A stretch of 64,000 nucleotides of DNA from Pilatotrama ljubarskyi (lineage: Eukaryota > Basidiomycota > Agaricomycetes > Polyporales > Polyporaceae), in NCBI GenBank assembly GCA_022385805.1, contig MU277674.1, positions 621,251-685,250 on the forward strand, in the 5' to 3' direction. The position numbers and the translations under genes are program-made. The first letter of the stretch is position 1. Each line of letters begins with the position of its first letter. Shown here one piece after another: positions 45,046-55,690 of the stretch. A model generated the notes under the pieces. The model worked only from the letters and a program-made list of their open reading frames with translations. It searched no databases and was not told the origin of the DNA.

Positions 45046-47603
45046 ATGCAGGGCATGAAACGCGTGCTGCTGCTGCACTCCAGTCGCGGCGCTGTCCTCG
45101 ATCGCTACGCCACCATCCGCAAATTCTTCAGGCAGCAGCTCGTCTCGTCTACGCCCTACTCGTCTCCACGCTCTCCGGGGATCTCTTATGGCGCTGCATA
45201 CACTCTCAGGGCTCGCGTCGTTATCCGTCGGTTCTCTCATCATCCACAGCTTTGGCAGGAGAGCAAAGGCGAGGGGAAGGGTGAGGACGGGAAGCAATCC
45301 CACGGGCAGGAAGATCAGTCCCGACCCAAGGATGCTTCCGAACGTATGAACCTCGACAACTACCCTCGTTTCTTCCGACGGCTTGCCCAGTCTCTCCCTC
45401 ATCTACAGCGTCCTACTCGCGATGACTTTCTCAGGGCGGCAGACGGCTTCTGGCAGAGACTGCGCGTCCGGTTCCGATGGCTCACAATACGGTCCTTCAG
45501 GCGGTACAATGCGGATGAGATATCTGCCTTCTTCACCTGGTTTCTCATGAGTCAGACTCTCTGGCTCTTTGTTGGAACGTGAGCGAATAGCATGGGCCAC
45601 ACACTCGCCGTTTCTTGACCTCGGCTTTAGCACTACGTTCTTCTCGGTCGTCTTTGCGACCGCGAACAGCTTGTCGCTGCAAGGTGCGAGCCATATGACT
45701 TCTCGTCCAACCTGTCACCCCTAACCCGCGCGCACTCACAGAATATATCGCTCGAGCACTCAGCGACTACCTCACCGCCGAGACCGGGATCACTATCATC
45801 TTCGAGTCCGCGATCGTCCCCAAATGGCGCGACTCGCGCATCTCCTTCAAGCATGTCTTCATCACTCGCCGTCCGGACAACGTCCGCAACCGTGCGCTGA
45901 ATAGTTCCGGGCACCCGGTCGCCGCCGGGTACGACCTGAGCAACCACCCGTCGTACCATGCCACTGGGGATGAGGAGGACGACGGGCCAGACGACCATTC
46001 GAACGACGACCAAAACTACTCCATGTTCGATCTGAGCGTGGACTCGATCGACGTGACGCTCTCGTTCGCGCGGTGGTTCGAGGGCAAGGGCCTCGTCGAG
46101 GACGCCGTCATCAAGGGCGTGCGTGGCGTGCTCGGTAGGCCCATTCCTTCTAGCATACCACCACTCACGCTGACCCCGTGTCCGCTAGACCGCCGCTCGG
46201 TAACCTGGGACCCGGATCACCCGCCTGACCCAGCTGCTTTCCGGCACAAGCCGCAGCCGGGCGACTTCGAGCTCGAGTCGCTCCAGCTCGAGGACGTACT
46301 CATCACCGTGTACCAGCCGGGCAACTTCCGGCCGTACACCGCGTCGATCTTCCGCGCGGACATCGGCACGTTCCGCAAGCAGTGGCTCTTCTACGATTTC
46401 TTGCGCGCGGAGAACGTGGTCGGCCAGTTTGACAACTGTTTGTTTAGCTTGCATCGCCCGCAGAGTATCGGGAGGACGACGGATCAGGACTTGAAGGATG
46501 GAAAGTGGAGCAGGATGGTATGCCTACCTCTTCTGCTCTCTTACCTAATAGCAATATGCTCACTTAGTTGGCGTTCCAGTCCCGCTTCAGGATGGACGGC
46601 TTGAACATCGACCATCTACAGAGCATGACCACGCAAGAAGGACCCTTCTCCTGGATCACCTCCGGCAAAGTGGACGCCGTGCTCGACATCAAATTCCCTC
46701 GAGATCCGTCCGAGGAGCCCGCCCTCAATGCCCTGCTCGGCGAGCTCGCCGACGCGCTGCAGACCGCCGCCTCGAGCGTGGCGAGCATCGAGCGCATCCC
46801 GGGGCAGCCACAGCTCGCGAAGCCGCCGCTGAGCGCGCCGTCTGACGCGCGTGAGGGCGAGGACGACGAGGGCGGATATGCGGAAGAGGGAGGGGAGGGG
46901 AAGAAGTTGAAGGTAGTGGTGGATATCGATTTGAGGTTTAGAGATCTGAAGGCCGCCGTGCCGCTGTTCACGCCCGACTTGAGCTATGTGAACAGCGCGC
47001 TGGTGAGGCCGATCGTGGCGTTCATGAAGTGCGTAGCGTCAAGCTGGTCAATTTCGGGGATGCTGACTGGACATTTCCAGTGCTAACCGGACGCTCATCC
47101 CCATACGATGTCGGGTCGTGAAAGACCTGAGCGACTTTGACGGTGCTTGGACGGTGTGTGACCTTCCTCCCCTTTCATCTAACACTTGCCTGAAGAGACC
47201 TTTCGTATGCGCAGATGTGGGAGAGTGAGTCTCGGAGACGTCTTGCCTGACCTTGGTTACATTTGTACTGACTCTTCCCCAGCTGGACTCATCGACGCCA
47301 TCTCCATCAAGGTTCGTTTCCTCCTCAGCTCCCCCTTCCTCACTAGGGCGCTGAGTCCTATCTCTTCTTCTCCAGGTATACGAAGCGATGGCCTACCACG
47401 TCACCCAAGCCAACTTCAACCGGCGCTTCAAGGCCGTCGGCACGTGGAGCCTCCAGATGACCGCGAACGCGCTCATGTCGACGCTCCGCACGCTCATGGA
47501 CCCGATGACCGTCCATCTGCGCGAGATCTACGAGAACGGTCTCCCGGCGCCGGAAGGGGTGTTCCAGATTCCTGTGACGCTGTATCCGCACAAGTCTGCT
47601 TGA
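45046..47603 (+). CDS. MDM31: MDM31-family mitochondrial inner-membrane protein
   Basis: Mdm31/Mdm32 proteins sit in the mitochondrial inner membrane and are needed for normal mitochondrial shape, inheritance and lipid balance. Start chosen at 45046 (MQGMKRVLLLHSSRGAVLDR), a plausible cleavable presequence; an upstream in-frame ATG at 44758 is possible. CDS = join(45046..45578, 45631..45683, 45742..46134, 46189..46517, 46568..47028, 47081..47153, 47215..47224, 47283..47311, 47376..47603), 702 aa, all borders in phase. A first membrane span (FFTWFLMSQTLWLFVGTTTF) precedes the family core: ESAIVPKWRDSRISFKHVFI, SVDSIDVTLSFARWFEGKGL, QLEDVLITVYQPGNFRPYTA, FDNCLFSLHRPQ, and a C-terminal NFNRRFKAVGTWSLQMTANA. 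It contains a 10-nt micro-exon (47215-47224). Could be Mdm32 instead. Confidence 0.9.
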
Positions 47604-47797
47604 CTGCGCGGCTGACGGGTGGCGATGTGCAGATGGACGGTGTAGGATCAGTCTAAGGATATCTATACAGGAAACTTAGGCTATAGTACACATATGTATG
47701 CCGAGCCATCCGGACCTGTCCAGATCGTCCAATCGGAGTACGGTAGTGGAGCAGCTAGACACCGAGTCGGCCTCAGGACAAGAACGCGCGCCCTGAC

Positions 47798-49719
47798 TCA
47801 GTCGCGGTACTTCCTGATCCTCCTCGCAACCCATACACCGAACCAAGACTCGAGCAGCATAACAAAGACCCAGAGGTACCCACCCAGCAGGTGCTTGGTC
47901 GCCGATACCGCGAACAGTGAGCTCGCGATCGTCGGCCCGATCGTGCTCGCAAGGGACTGCGCGAGTTCTGCGAGCCCGTTTGCCGTTCCGAGCGATGCGG
48001 AGCCGGGGGCGTGGTCTTTCGTGAGGATCATAATGATCCTGCGTGTATGCGTTCGTCAGTACATCGGTTTCGCAATACACGCGTCGCTCGAGGACGACTT
48101 ACGAGAACGCCAGACATCCTAAACGCGAGAGGAACAACACTAGCGAGACGGCCGCCCATTCTACCGCCGACGTCTCCCTCACTGCGGCTTTTCCTGGGCC
48201 CAGGGGGGGTGCCGAAGCGATAGCCGCACGCTGCGCCACCAAGGAGGCCAGCGGCATGGACGCGAATGTCGCCACCCACGCGAGCATACAGAAGTCGAAC
48301 ATCCCGAGCGTCCCGGAGCGGCGCAGGAGCTTGGGCATGCAGAGCTTGAGGAGGATCGATACTGCCCCCATGCCTGAGATGGCATGCCCGATCTGGGACG
48401 GCTGTATCACGTTCGTTTGTCATTGAGAATGAGCGAACTGAGAAATGAGGGCCGTGACAAGAGACGTACGGAAAACGCGAGCCCGCCCTGGCGGATGGGT
48501 GTATATGCCATCAGGACGAGAATATTAGTGTAGCACGAGCCGGCCAAGCCTAGAGCGCCGCTGGACGCGAAGACGGCACGAAGCACAGGGATAGAGAGGA
48601 GTTCCCGGATGCTCAGTGGCTGAAGGTCTGCAAGAGTCGGTGGGACATCTATCACCGTGGCGGAGGACTCCGGGCCCAGGAGGGGTTCCTCTTCGAGCAC
48701 GGGGCTCTTGTTCTTGCGTTTGCTCGGCAGAGTCTGTGCGAGACGTGAGTCGGAGTATATGCGAGCATTGGAAGGACTGCATGCGAATCTCCTTGAGCAG
48801 AGTTGCGGAGAGCAATGCCGCAACAATCGAGATGGCGGCAGTGATGAGGTTAGGGAGGAGGTATGGGTATTTCGTCCAGAGTGGATCGGAGAAGACAGCC
48901 GGCCACTCCTTCGCGGGCTGTGCGAACGTCCCTCCTATCAAGGGACTGGTACATGACGTGATATCAGTCTCAAGCCTCGCACGACCCTATTGAGCGTCCG
49001 GCTCACCCAATTACGAAGCCTAGTGCGGAGATGATGTCGTATAGCGGGAATGCTGTCGACTGGTTCGTCTCATCGGACAGTTCGCCCACGACTGAGTGTA
49101 TGGCTCCAGTAATCCCGTGAAAGAAGCCGGCTTTGGATACGGTAGTCAATGATACGGTTCTATGCTGTGATCAAGGACGCCTACATACCTAGTACGCGAT
49201 TGAGCAGGAGGGCGCTGAAGCTCTCCGTGACACCAAAGAGCAGCGTGAACAGTGCAGTCCCGGCGGTGCCCAGGAAGATAACTGGCACGCGGCCTCTGCT
49301 GTCTAAAGGAGGCATCCCATTAGCCGCAGCTCAGATTCCAAATATGCCCGTCATTACCTGAAACACGTCCCCAGAAGAACATGCTAACGAACTGTGCTAC
49401 GGAGAAGGCAGTGTGCTGTAGTAGGATGATGAACCACGTCAGCTTATAGGGCCGCTTATTTTGCTGCCATCCTTACTGCAACGCCGCTGTAGTAACCCGT
49501 CTCCGCACCCTCGGATGCGGCGAGTTTTTCGATGAGGAAGTTGTAGTAGGGCATCGACTGGGTATGAGCGATAGGGAGGGTCAGTTTTATGGCATAGATG
49601 ACCGCCAGCTGAGCCTTCGGAAGCGGGTTGGGCTTCATCCGCGGCTTGGGAGGTCGCCGCTCTGGCTCCTCGTCGACCAAGAGCGGGGCTGCAGCCTCTG
49701 GGTATGTTTGCGAGGACAT
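47798..49719 (-). CDS. Major facilitator superfamily transporter (ZIFL/DHA1-like)
   Basis: Predicted 12-span proton-coupled transporter. Start at 49719 (MSSQTYPEAAAPLLVDEEPE), then the first span QLAVIYAIKLTLPIAHTQS. Several short introns separate the N-terminal half. Splicing restores MFFWGRVSDSRGRVPVIFLG, the MFS motif A loop, followed by FTLLFGVTESFSALLLNRVL and FFHGITGAIHSVVGELSDE. A long cytosolic loop with KRKNKSPVLEEEPLLGPESS divides the two halves; later spans include AVFASSGALGLAGSCYTNIL, MFDFCMLAWVATFASMPLAS and KHLLGGYLWVFVMLLESW. The pattern resembles plant and fungal ZIF1-like or TetA-like carriers; the substrate cannot be told. Convergent with MDM31 (195 nt between stops), divergent from the TMBIM gene. 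Confidence 0.9.
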
Positions 49720-50098
49720 GGCGGCTTGAAAAGGGGTATGATAACCGTGCTTCGACGACTTAGCGGGGCATTTATGAACAATCCACTTGCATGGGAACGT
49801 CTAGGATGGCGTTAGCAGCCAACGGCCTCGACGTAGCGTTGTCAGCAACGCAGCATGTTTGGGTGCGGGGAAGTTGCGCACGAAGCCATAAGTAGCAGCA
49901 GATATCACTTTGCGTGCTCTTGCACTGGATTGACGAGATTAACCCTAACCCGCGTCGCGCTCAGGATAACGGAAAGCAGTGCAGCGCACGTGGGAACTTC
50001 TAGATCAGCCGGGAAGGACGTCACGGCCGTCTAAAGCCGAGCTCGACGACAGACCGCAGTTCGCTATTCTTCCATCCATTTCTTGTTCTCGTACCACC
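49720..50098. promoter_or_regulatory. Bidirectional promoter MFS transporter / TMBIM gene
   Basis: 379 nt between divergent start codons. It includes TTAACCCTAACCC (49939-49951), two telomere-type CCCTAA units, which can act as a Tbf1-like binding site in some promoters; here that is only a possibility. The last 40 nt before ATG 50099 are pyrimidine-rich. Confidence 0.5.
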
Positions 50099-51434
50099 AT
50101 GTCCTACTCGAACCCTCCCCCGCCCTACCCTGGAAACGTTGGCAAGCTCTCTTCCGTGCCGCCTGAGGATGAGGCTGCCCAGCCTTTGCTGGGAAGCCCC
50201 GTTGCTGGAACCTCGGCCGCAGGAGGCATCTACGACCAGCCTGCTCTGGGAGACGTCCCGGACGACTTCAAGGCGAGTCTCTATGTGGCCTACAGCTGCG
50301 CTAAGATCATTGTTCTCATTGTGAACGCAGTATGGCACCAGTGTATCGGAGTGCGCGCTCGCTATCCGCAACGCATTCGTGCGCAAGGTGTACACAATCC
50401 TGTGTAAGCATGATCTCCCGATCCCAATTACTACCAGTGCTGACACACAATCCGATAGTCTGCCAGATCGTAAGTGCCAATGGTACAATACATGGTACTC
50501 TACTGAGCATCGTGCAGCTGGGAACTACCATCGTGGCCGGTCTCATCTCAAAGTCACCTGATACGATCTTCTGGGTGCAGACCCAGTAAGTGATATCACG
50601 CGTCCAGTGGGGAGATATCTCTAATATCGCCTGTAGTGCTTGGTCGTTCTATGTTCCTCTCTTTGGTACCTTGATCAACCTTGGCCTGCTATTCTGGAAG
50701 AGACACAGTCATCCGCTTAACTTGGTGCTCCTGTCAACTTTCACGCTGATGGAGGCATTCACCCTCGGTGTGATGACCGCATTCTTCGACACCGTGATCG
50801 TCCTGCAGGCTTTGTGGGTACTCGTTACGCATTCAATCGAGCTCGTACTGACAAGGGCAATCAAGGCTCATTACCGTCGGTGTTTTCCTTGGTTTGACAC
50901 TGTTCACGATGCAATCCAAGGTACGTCGTCTGAGCGGCTATGAGACGGTGTGACTAACTTTGGGCGTAGTATGACTTCTCTGGCCTGGGCTCTTGGCTCT
51001 TCGTCGGCTTGTTTGCCCTCCGTACGTACGATTCTGTCGCACAGATCAAGTCCCTAGCTCAACGATAACTACCCAGTCATGACGGGTCTCGTCGGGATAT
51101 TCATTCCCTTCAGCCGTACCATGGATCTCATTTTCGCCATCGGCGGATGCTTGATCTTCAGCGGCTATGTCATCTACGACACCTACATGATCACTAGAAG
51201 ATTGTCACCGGATGAGTACATCGTCGCCACGATCAGCCTCTACTTGGAGTGAGTTGCCGCTATCTTCATGCCCTGCAGCTGCGTACTGATCGCTCACCCT
51301 CTTTACGAAGCTTTATCAACCTATGTGAGTACCCATACTGCGGAATGCTCTATACATCTTACTGACCGATGGACCCTATCATCTCATCAGTCATCAACAT
51401 CTTGCGCCTCCTCAACAATGCACAGAGGGACTAA
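50099..51434 (+). CDS. BAX-inhibitor-1/TMBIM (Lifeguard-like) membrane protein
   Basis: Six- or seven-span ER/vacuolar membrane protein of the BI-1/TMBIM family, linked to calcium leak and cell-death control. CDS = join(50099..50272, 50331..50403, 50459..50469, 50518..50585, 50637..50813, 50866..50920, 50970..51021, 51077..51248, 51311..51324, 51391..51434), 279 aa. A proline-rich cytosolic N terminus (NPPPPYPGNVG) precedes YGTSVSECALAIRNAFVRKV and the spans: AWSFYVPLFGTLINLGLLFW, NLVLLSTFTLMEAFTLGVMT, LITVGVFLGLTLFTMQSKYD, GSWLFVGLFALLMTGLVGIF, and the signature AIGGCLIFSGYVIYDTYMI. It ends ILRLLNNAQRD, typical of Lifeguard members. Two exons are only 11 and 14 nt long, and the first intron has a GC donor. 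Confidence 0.95.
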
Positions 51435-51792
51435 AGGGACGACGGACTGTTTGACCCATATCCCCAGTTGTTGTACTCGTAGTAGCGCTTGATGTCCACT
51501 GCTCGTCTTGTACAATACTCAACTATGTCATCCCCTCACGAATGGACTTATTGGACACGAATAGGACTCGCGCCTAGATCGTCGCGCAATGAATGGTGAA
51601 GTACGTCTGGCTCAACCTCCATTGATGCATGCAGTCTGACGGCGCCCAAATAGGTGTGATTGATACGCGTCGCGTCGCGCTGAGACGCGCTGCGGCAAAT
51701 GCTCAGCGCTCGGCACCCAATCCCGAACCACGTCGGCGGTCGTGCAAGAATTGGACGCTACTCTGACCTGCTCTTATCCCCTACGCTTTGTG
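51435..51792. other. Intergenic region
   Basis: 358 nt between the TMBIM stop and the F-box gene start; TMBIM 3' UTR plus F-box promoter. No recognisable element. Confidence 0.5.
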
Positions 51793-54359
51793 ATGGAGAG
51801 CGAAGATACCCCGCCAGCCTTCAAGAAGGCTAGAACGAAACTGCCAGATTCCTCAGACGGCAGCACGACTGCGTTGACGGTGAATGGCGATATGCCAGGT
51901 GAATCTCAGCCATACCGCGTCAGTGTGCCCGGTCCCATAGAGAATATGCCTTGGGATATCCTAGTGGAGGTGCGTGGCTCCCCATTCTGGCATCTGTGTC
52001 ATGTCACGCTCGTCCAAACCCTTTCGGCTGTCATCGGACAGATATTCGCGCTCATCAGCCCTCGGGACTTGCTGTCGCTCGCGCGCACCTCCAAAGCTTT
52101 GCGCGCATTCCTCATGAGCCGCAAATCTGCCGCCGTCTGGAAGAAGGCCAGGATGGGGTGGAGCGAGAGCATACCTGAGCGTCCGCCCCGCCTCAGCGAG
52201 CCCCAGTTCATTGAGTTCCTGTTCGGGACGTCTTGCATCGTACGTTGCATCACTATCCTCTATGAGAGGAGGATGGTGACCCAGTCTGACGAGAACATAC
52301 TGCTCCAGAGGTGCGGCGAGCCAGATGTGGAAAGGACAATTTGGGCGCTGTGCGGTCGCTGGTGCCCGCCTTGTAAGGCCGAGCGGTAGGTACAGCTCTT
52401 GATCGCCCTTTGCCCCCGAATCAATCCCATCTACCTCTTTTCCAGCGTTGTGCGCGCGAGCACGATAGAGTACCTCACAGATGAAGTCGCCAGAGACACA
52501 CGATGCAAGGACCACTTCCTGCCTTACGCGCGCTTGATGGAGCCTGGGTTAGTACAGGCAGCACATAGCATTATGACTTGTGCTCACAGCCCTTTCTACC
52601 GTCCACAGGGAATACTGGAGTATGGTGTACTACGATCGTCAGGAGGCTGTGAAGTTCAAGGGGCAGTGGAAGCGTTGTAAGGCGCCAGAAGAGAAGAAGC
52701 AGTTGACAGAAAAGTGGGTGGCGTCTGTCAAAGAGCAACAGAAGGTTGGTTGATGCACCTCCTCTTTCCGTGAGGTTTTTCACGACGTTGCTGTAGCGTG
52801 CTATAGCTCTCAAGGCTTGGGGCGAGGTGCAAGATCGTAAGAGAGCACAAGAACGGGCGACAAAGTGTAGGGCTCGTGCTGCAGCGTATGTTGGCGTCCT
52901 CTTACAAGCTGGTTCTCTTTCCTGATCACATAGAAACAGCATCTTGGAACGGCTCAAGGCCGAGGGATGGGCAGAAGAGATCAACAAGATGCTGATCGAC
53001 CAGCTCGAAAAGTTTTATAAGCTAGATGTCGTCGACAAGCCGGTTCCTCTGACAGAAGACGGTCTGTCTTCGCCGATTCGTGCATCCGTTATTGCACTGA
53101 CTGAATGTGACTAAGGTTGGAACGACATCAAGCAAGGTCTCTTCATGCACATGGGAGTCGTTCGAACCGCCCGCCTGCAAGAAGAGAGGTACCGACTGAC
53201 TCTGGCAAGACTGAAGATCCTGCGGGAGGTCGTAGCCGCCTTCGAAGACTCTTTGGGACCTCGAGGTGCCACGTCGGACCTGCGTGCAGAGTTTGCCGAT
53301 CTGGCGCAGCTGCCCGTCTTCCGAGACCTCGTGGAATCGCCTCTAGAGAGCGTCACCAAAGAGACCATCCACGACCTGCGGAATGCCATCCCTGCGTTGC
53401 AGGAAGAATGGTACAACAAGCGCAAGAGCGAGTTCGAAGAACTCGTCAGAAAGCGCCGTACGCTCCGCACTGATACTGAACCTCTTTCCCTGGCTATCGT
53501 CACCTTTGATTGCACGCGCTGTCCCCGCCGGGGTTTGCGGTGGCCAAACGTGCTGGCGCACCGATGCGGCCGTGGTGTCGACTACACGCCAGAGAGCAAG
53601 GCATACATGCACGCGGTGCTTGATCTATGCCATAGTTACAAGCTGCCCTATCCGTGGCGACGCCAGTCTGCCTTCGAGGCGAGTTTCGCCTCGGAGAGTG
53701 CCAAGGACATGATTCGTGCGTGTGGATACGACCCGCTGAGGGTCACCCACAAGGAGTTGCAGACTCAGGGCAAACGGCTGTACTGCAAGATCTGCTCGGT
53801 CCCGTCCGTAGGATACATGGTCGTGTATGACTGGACGAACGCGGTACGTCGTTCGAGACGCTCATCTTGCTGCAAGATGGTTGACCCTCGGCATCCCAGG
53901 CATCTCATGTGCGCCCGCTGTGCGATGTGCGCGACACGATTTTCGGGCCTCCAGCAGAGGTCAAAGCCAGCAAGTGGACAATCCTGGATGCAGAGCACAC
54001 TGCATCGGTGCTGGCGGTCGAGGCTGCTCGTCGTGCGGCTGGAGCTTTACCAAACGCGATTTTTGGTTGCACTCGCTGCCGTTACCGGAGCCGAGGATTC
54101 CCAATCAATCATTGTGTGGGGTGAGTTCACGCATCTCTTTCCGTCGAACCCGATCCAAAGATGCTGAGCGTGCTGCGGCAGGGCACACGATATCAAGCGT
54201 CCGGTGATGGAGGATGATTTCTTCTTGCATCCAGAGACTCCCGAGCTCACTTCTGAATCGGTCACCATCTACCCCGAGGATGCTCGCGGCGATCGCACGG
54301 CCGCCAAGGATGTCAAGAGGGGGCATGGATTCTTCTCTTCTTCTCTCTTCGTGTCCTGA
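51793..54359 (+). CDS. F-box protein with cysteine-rich zinc-binding modules, copy 1
   Basis: CDS = join(51793..51969, 52042..52239, 52309..52385, 52446..52547, 52609..52744, 52797..52885, 52934..53061, 53116..53843, 53900..54120, 54182..54359), 677 aa. An F-box begins at about residue 50 (NMPWDILVEIFALISPRDLL, SLARTSKALRAFLMSRKSAA), suggesting an SCF ubiquitin-ligase substrate adaptor. It is followed by a CxxC...CxxC unit (SCIRC, WCPPC), a charged helical middle, a C-x2-C...H-x-C unit (DCTRCPRRGLRWPNVLAHRC), a second CxxC (FGCTRCRYRSRGF) with INHC, and a C-terminal motif (DDFFLHP, VTIYPEDARGDR, HGFFSSSLF). This architecture belongs to an expanded Agaricomycete F-box family as I understand it; targets unknown. 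A full paralog lies at 60976-63576 and a truncated one directly downstream. Confidence 0.85.
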
Positions 54360-54598
54360 AGAGCTACCAGAACCTATCCACATGTTGAAGCGGTCTTGCG
54401 CCATGTCACTGCCGGCTGGTCATTCTGCACAAGCTATCTGACGGGCATTAGTAGCACTCATAGCCTGTTACGCCATCGGATGTATCGCAGAACTTCACGT
54501 ACGGTACCTAAGTTGATCCCCGAGGCCTGCGGGTTTAATGTCAACGACCGTTCAATCGGGTATCATCGTTGGGAATACTCAAGCTGACTCGATACAGC

Positions 54599-55269
54599 CG
54601 AGCGGGCTCACCGGGTCCTCAGGAGGACATCCGTGCTGCAGGCTTGGGGCCTGTGATGTTGTTTGACAGGCTTGAAGATCTGCACAAGAGGATGATCGCT
54701 ACAAGCAAAGACCTCACGGCGGCGGGCCGTACTCCCCAAGCTGTTCTTGAAGCCGACTTGGTCTGCATCCTGCAAACTCCTGTCATCAGGAAGGTAGTCA
54801 TTGCACGGGCAGACTTCCACTGGGTAACGAAGCGCGTTGCTGAGCACTGCCAAGGGTGAGCCGCCCCTCGAGAGTTCATCCCCGCGGACGTTAGAGCACG
54901 GAAACTGATGCCCACGCTAGCGCTTACCGCCAGGGAGCACGCTGTCAACGTTCCCCAGATCGACACGAAGACTACTATATCCATTTGGACGCGGTACACG
55001 AGCCGTTTGGCCCTGTGATCATATACCCGGAGGATGCACGCAAGGACCGCATAGCGAAGAAAGACGTGGCCACGGGCCGAGCATTTTTCTCTCCTACGCT
55101 TTTTATATATGGATTGAGCCTCCACGATATCGATGCTGACTCAACCTTCCTCGTCGAATGTACTGTATTCTCTTTCGATGCGCTTGCTATCGTGTTGTAT
55201 ATAGTCGAGCGCTGTGTGATATACCACGAAGATACCTCTACTATAGAAGGACTCACTGGCAATGCATGA
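54599..55269 (+). pseudogene. Truncated third copy of the F-box/zinc protein (C-terminal part only)
   Basis: A plus-strand exon begins after ATACAG at 54598 and reads RAGSPGPQEDIRAAGLG... to VAEHCQ. It splices at about 54857 (GTGAGC) to an acceptor at 54958-54959 and continues DRHEDYYIHLDAVHE, VIIYPEDARKDR, KKDVATGRAFFSPTLF. This aligns with the C termini of copy 1 (DDFFLHP...VTIYPEDARGDR...FFSSSLF) and copy 2 (EDYYLHP...VRIFPEKYK...YSSTLF). The F-box, both upstream zinc units and the CTRC pair are missing, and there is no good start; a Met at 54657 is the first possible one. The frame runs past the usual end to a stop at 55267-55269. Most likely a gene fragment left by tandem duplication. 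Confidence 0.7.
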
Positions 55270-55690
55270 TGCTGGTTCCTCAGTATGCTCGATCGTCAGC
55301 TGAGTACTAGTGCACGATCTTGTCTTGCTGGGCATGGCCCGTACTTCTCGCAACGGAAAGCGCAAACTCGACCAAAACGGGCCTAAAGCGCCGCCGTAGT
55401 TGAGAGTACACGGTATAGCGGGGCGATTGAACTCGGTTGTTCACTGAAAAGTACTGACCGCTGAGGCAACGACGAGTCGAAAGGATATCGGTGCTTAGTT
55501 GTCCGGATAAATCGCCATGATTCGTGTATGAAGCGATAGAAAAACTCGCCGCCTGTGAAGCTCCTTCACGCTCAAGGAGCACAGCGTCGTATATCGATAT
55601 CCAGATCCCCTTCCGATGATTATAGTGATACAGCAAGCTTCCGTGACAATCTAGGGTGCCCGCCGCAGGAGCAACACCCACCACGCATAC
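55270..55690. other. Intergenic region
   Basis: About 420 nt between the F-box fragment and the ELL stop. Nothing recognised apart from expected 3' flanks. Confidence 0.5.
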
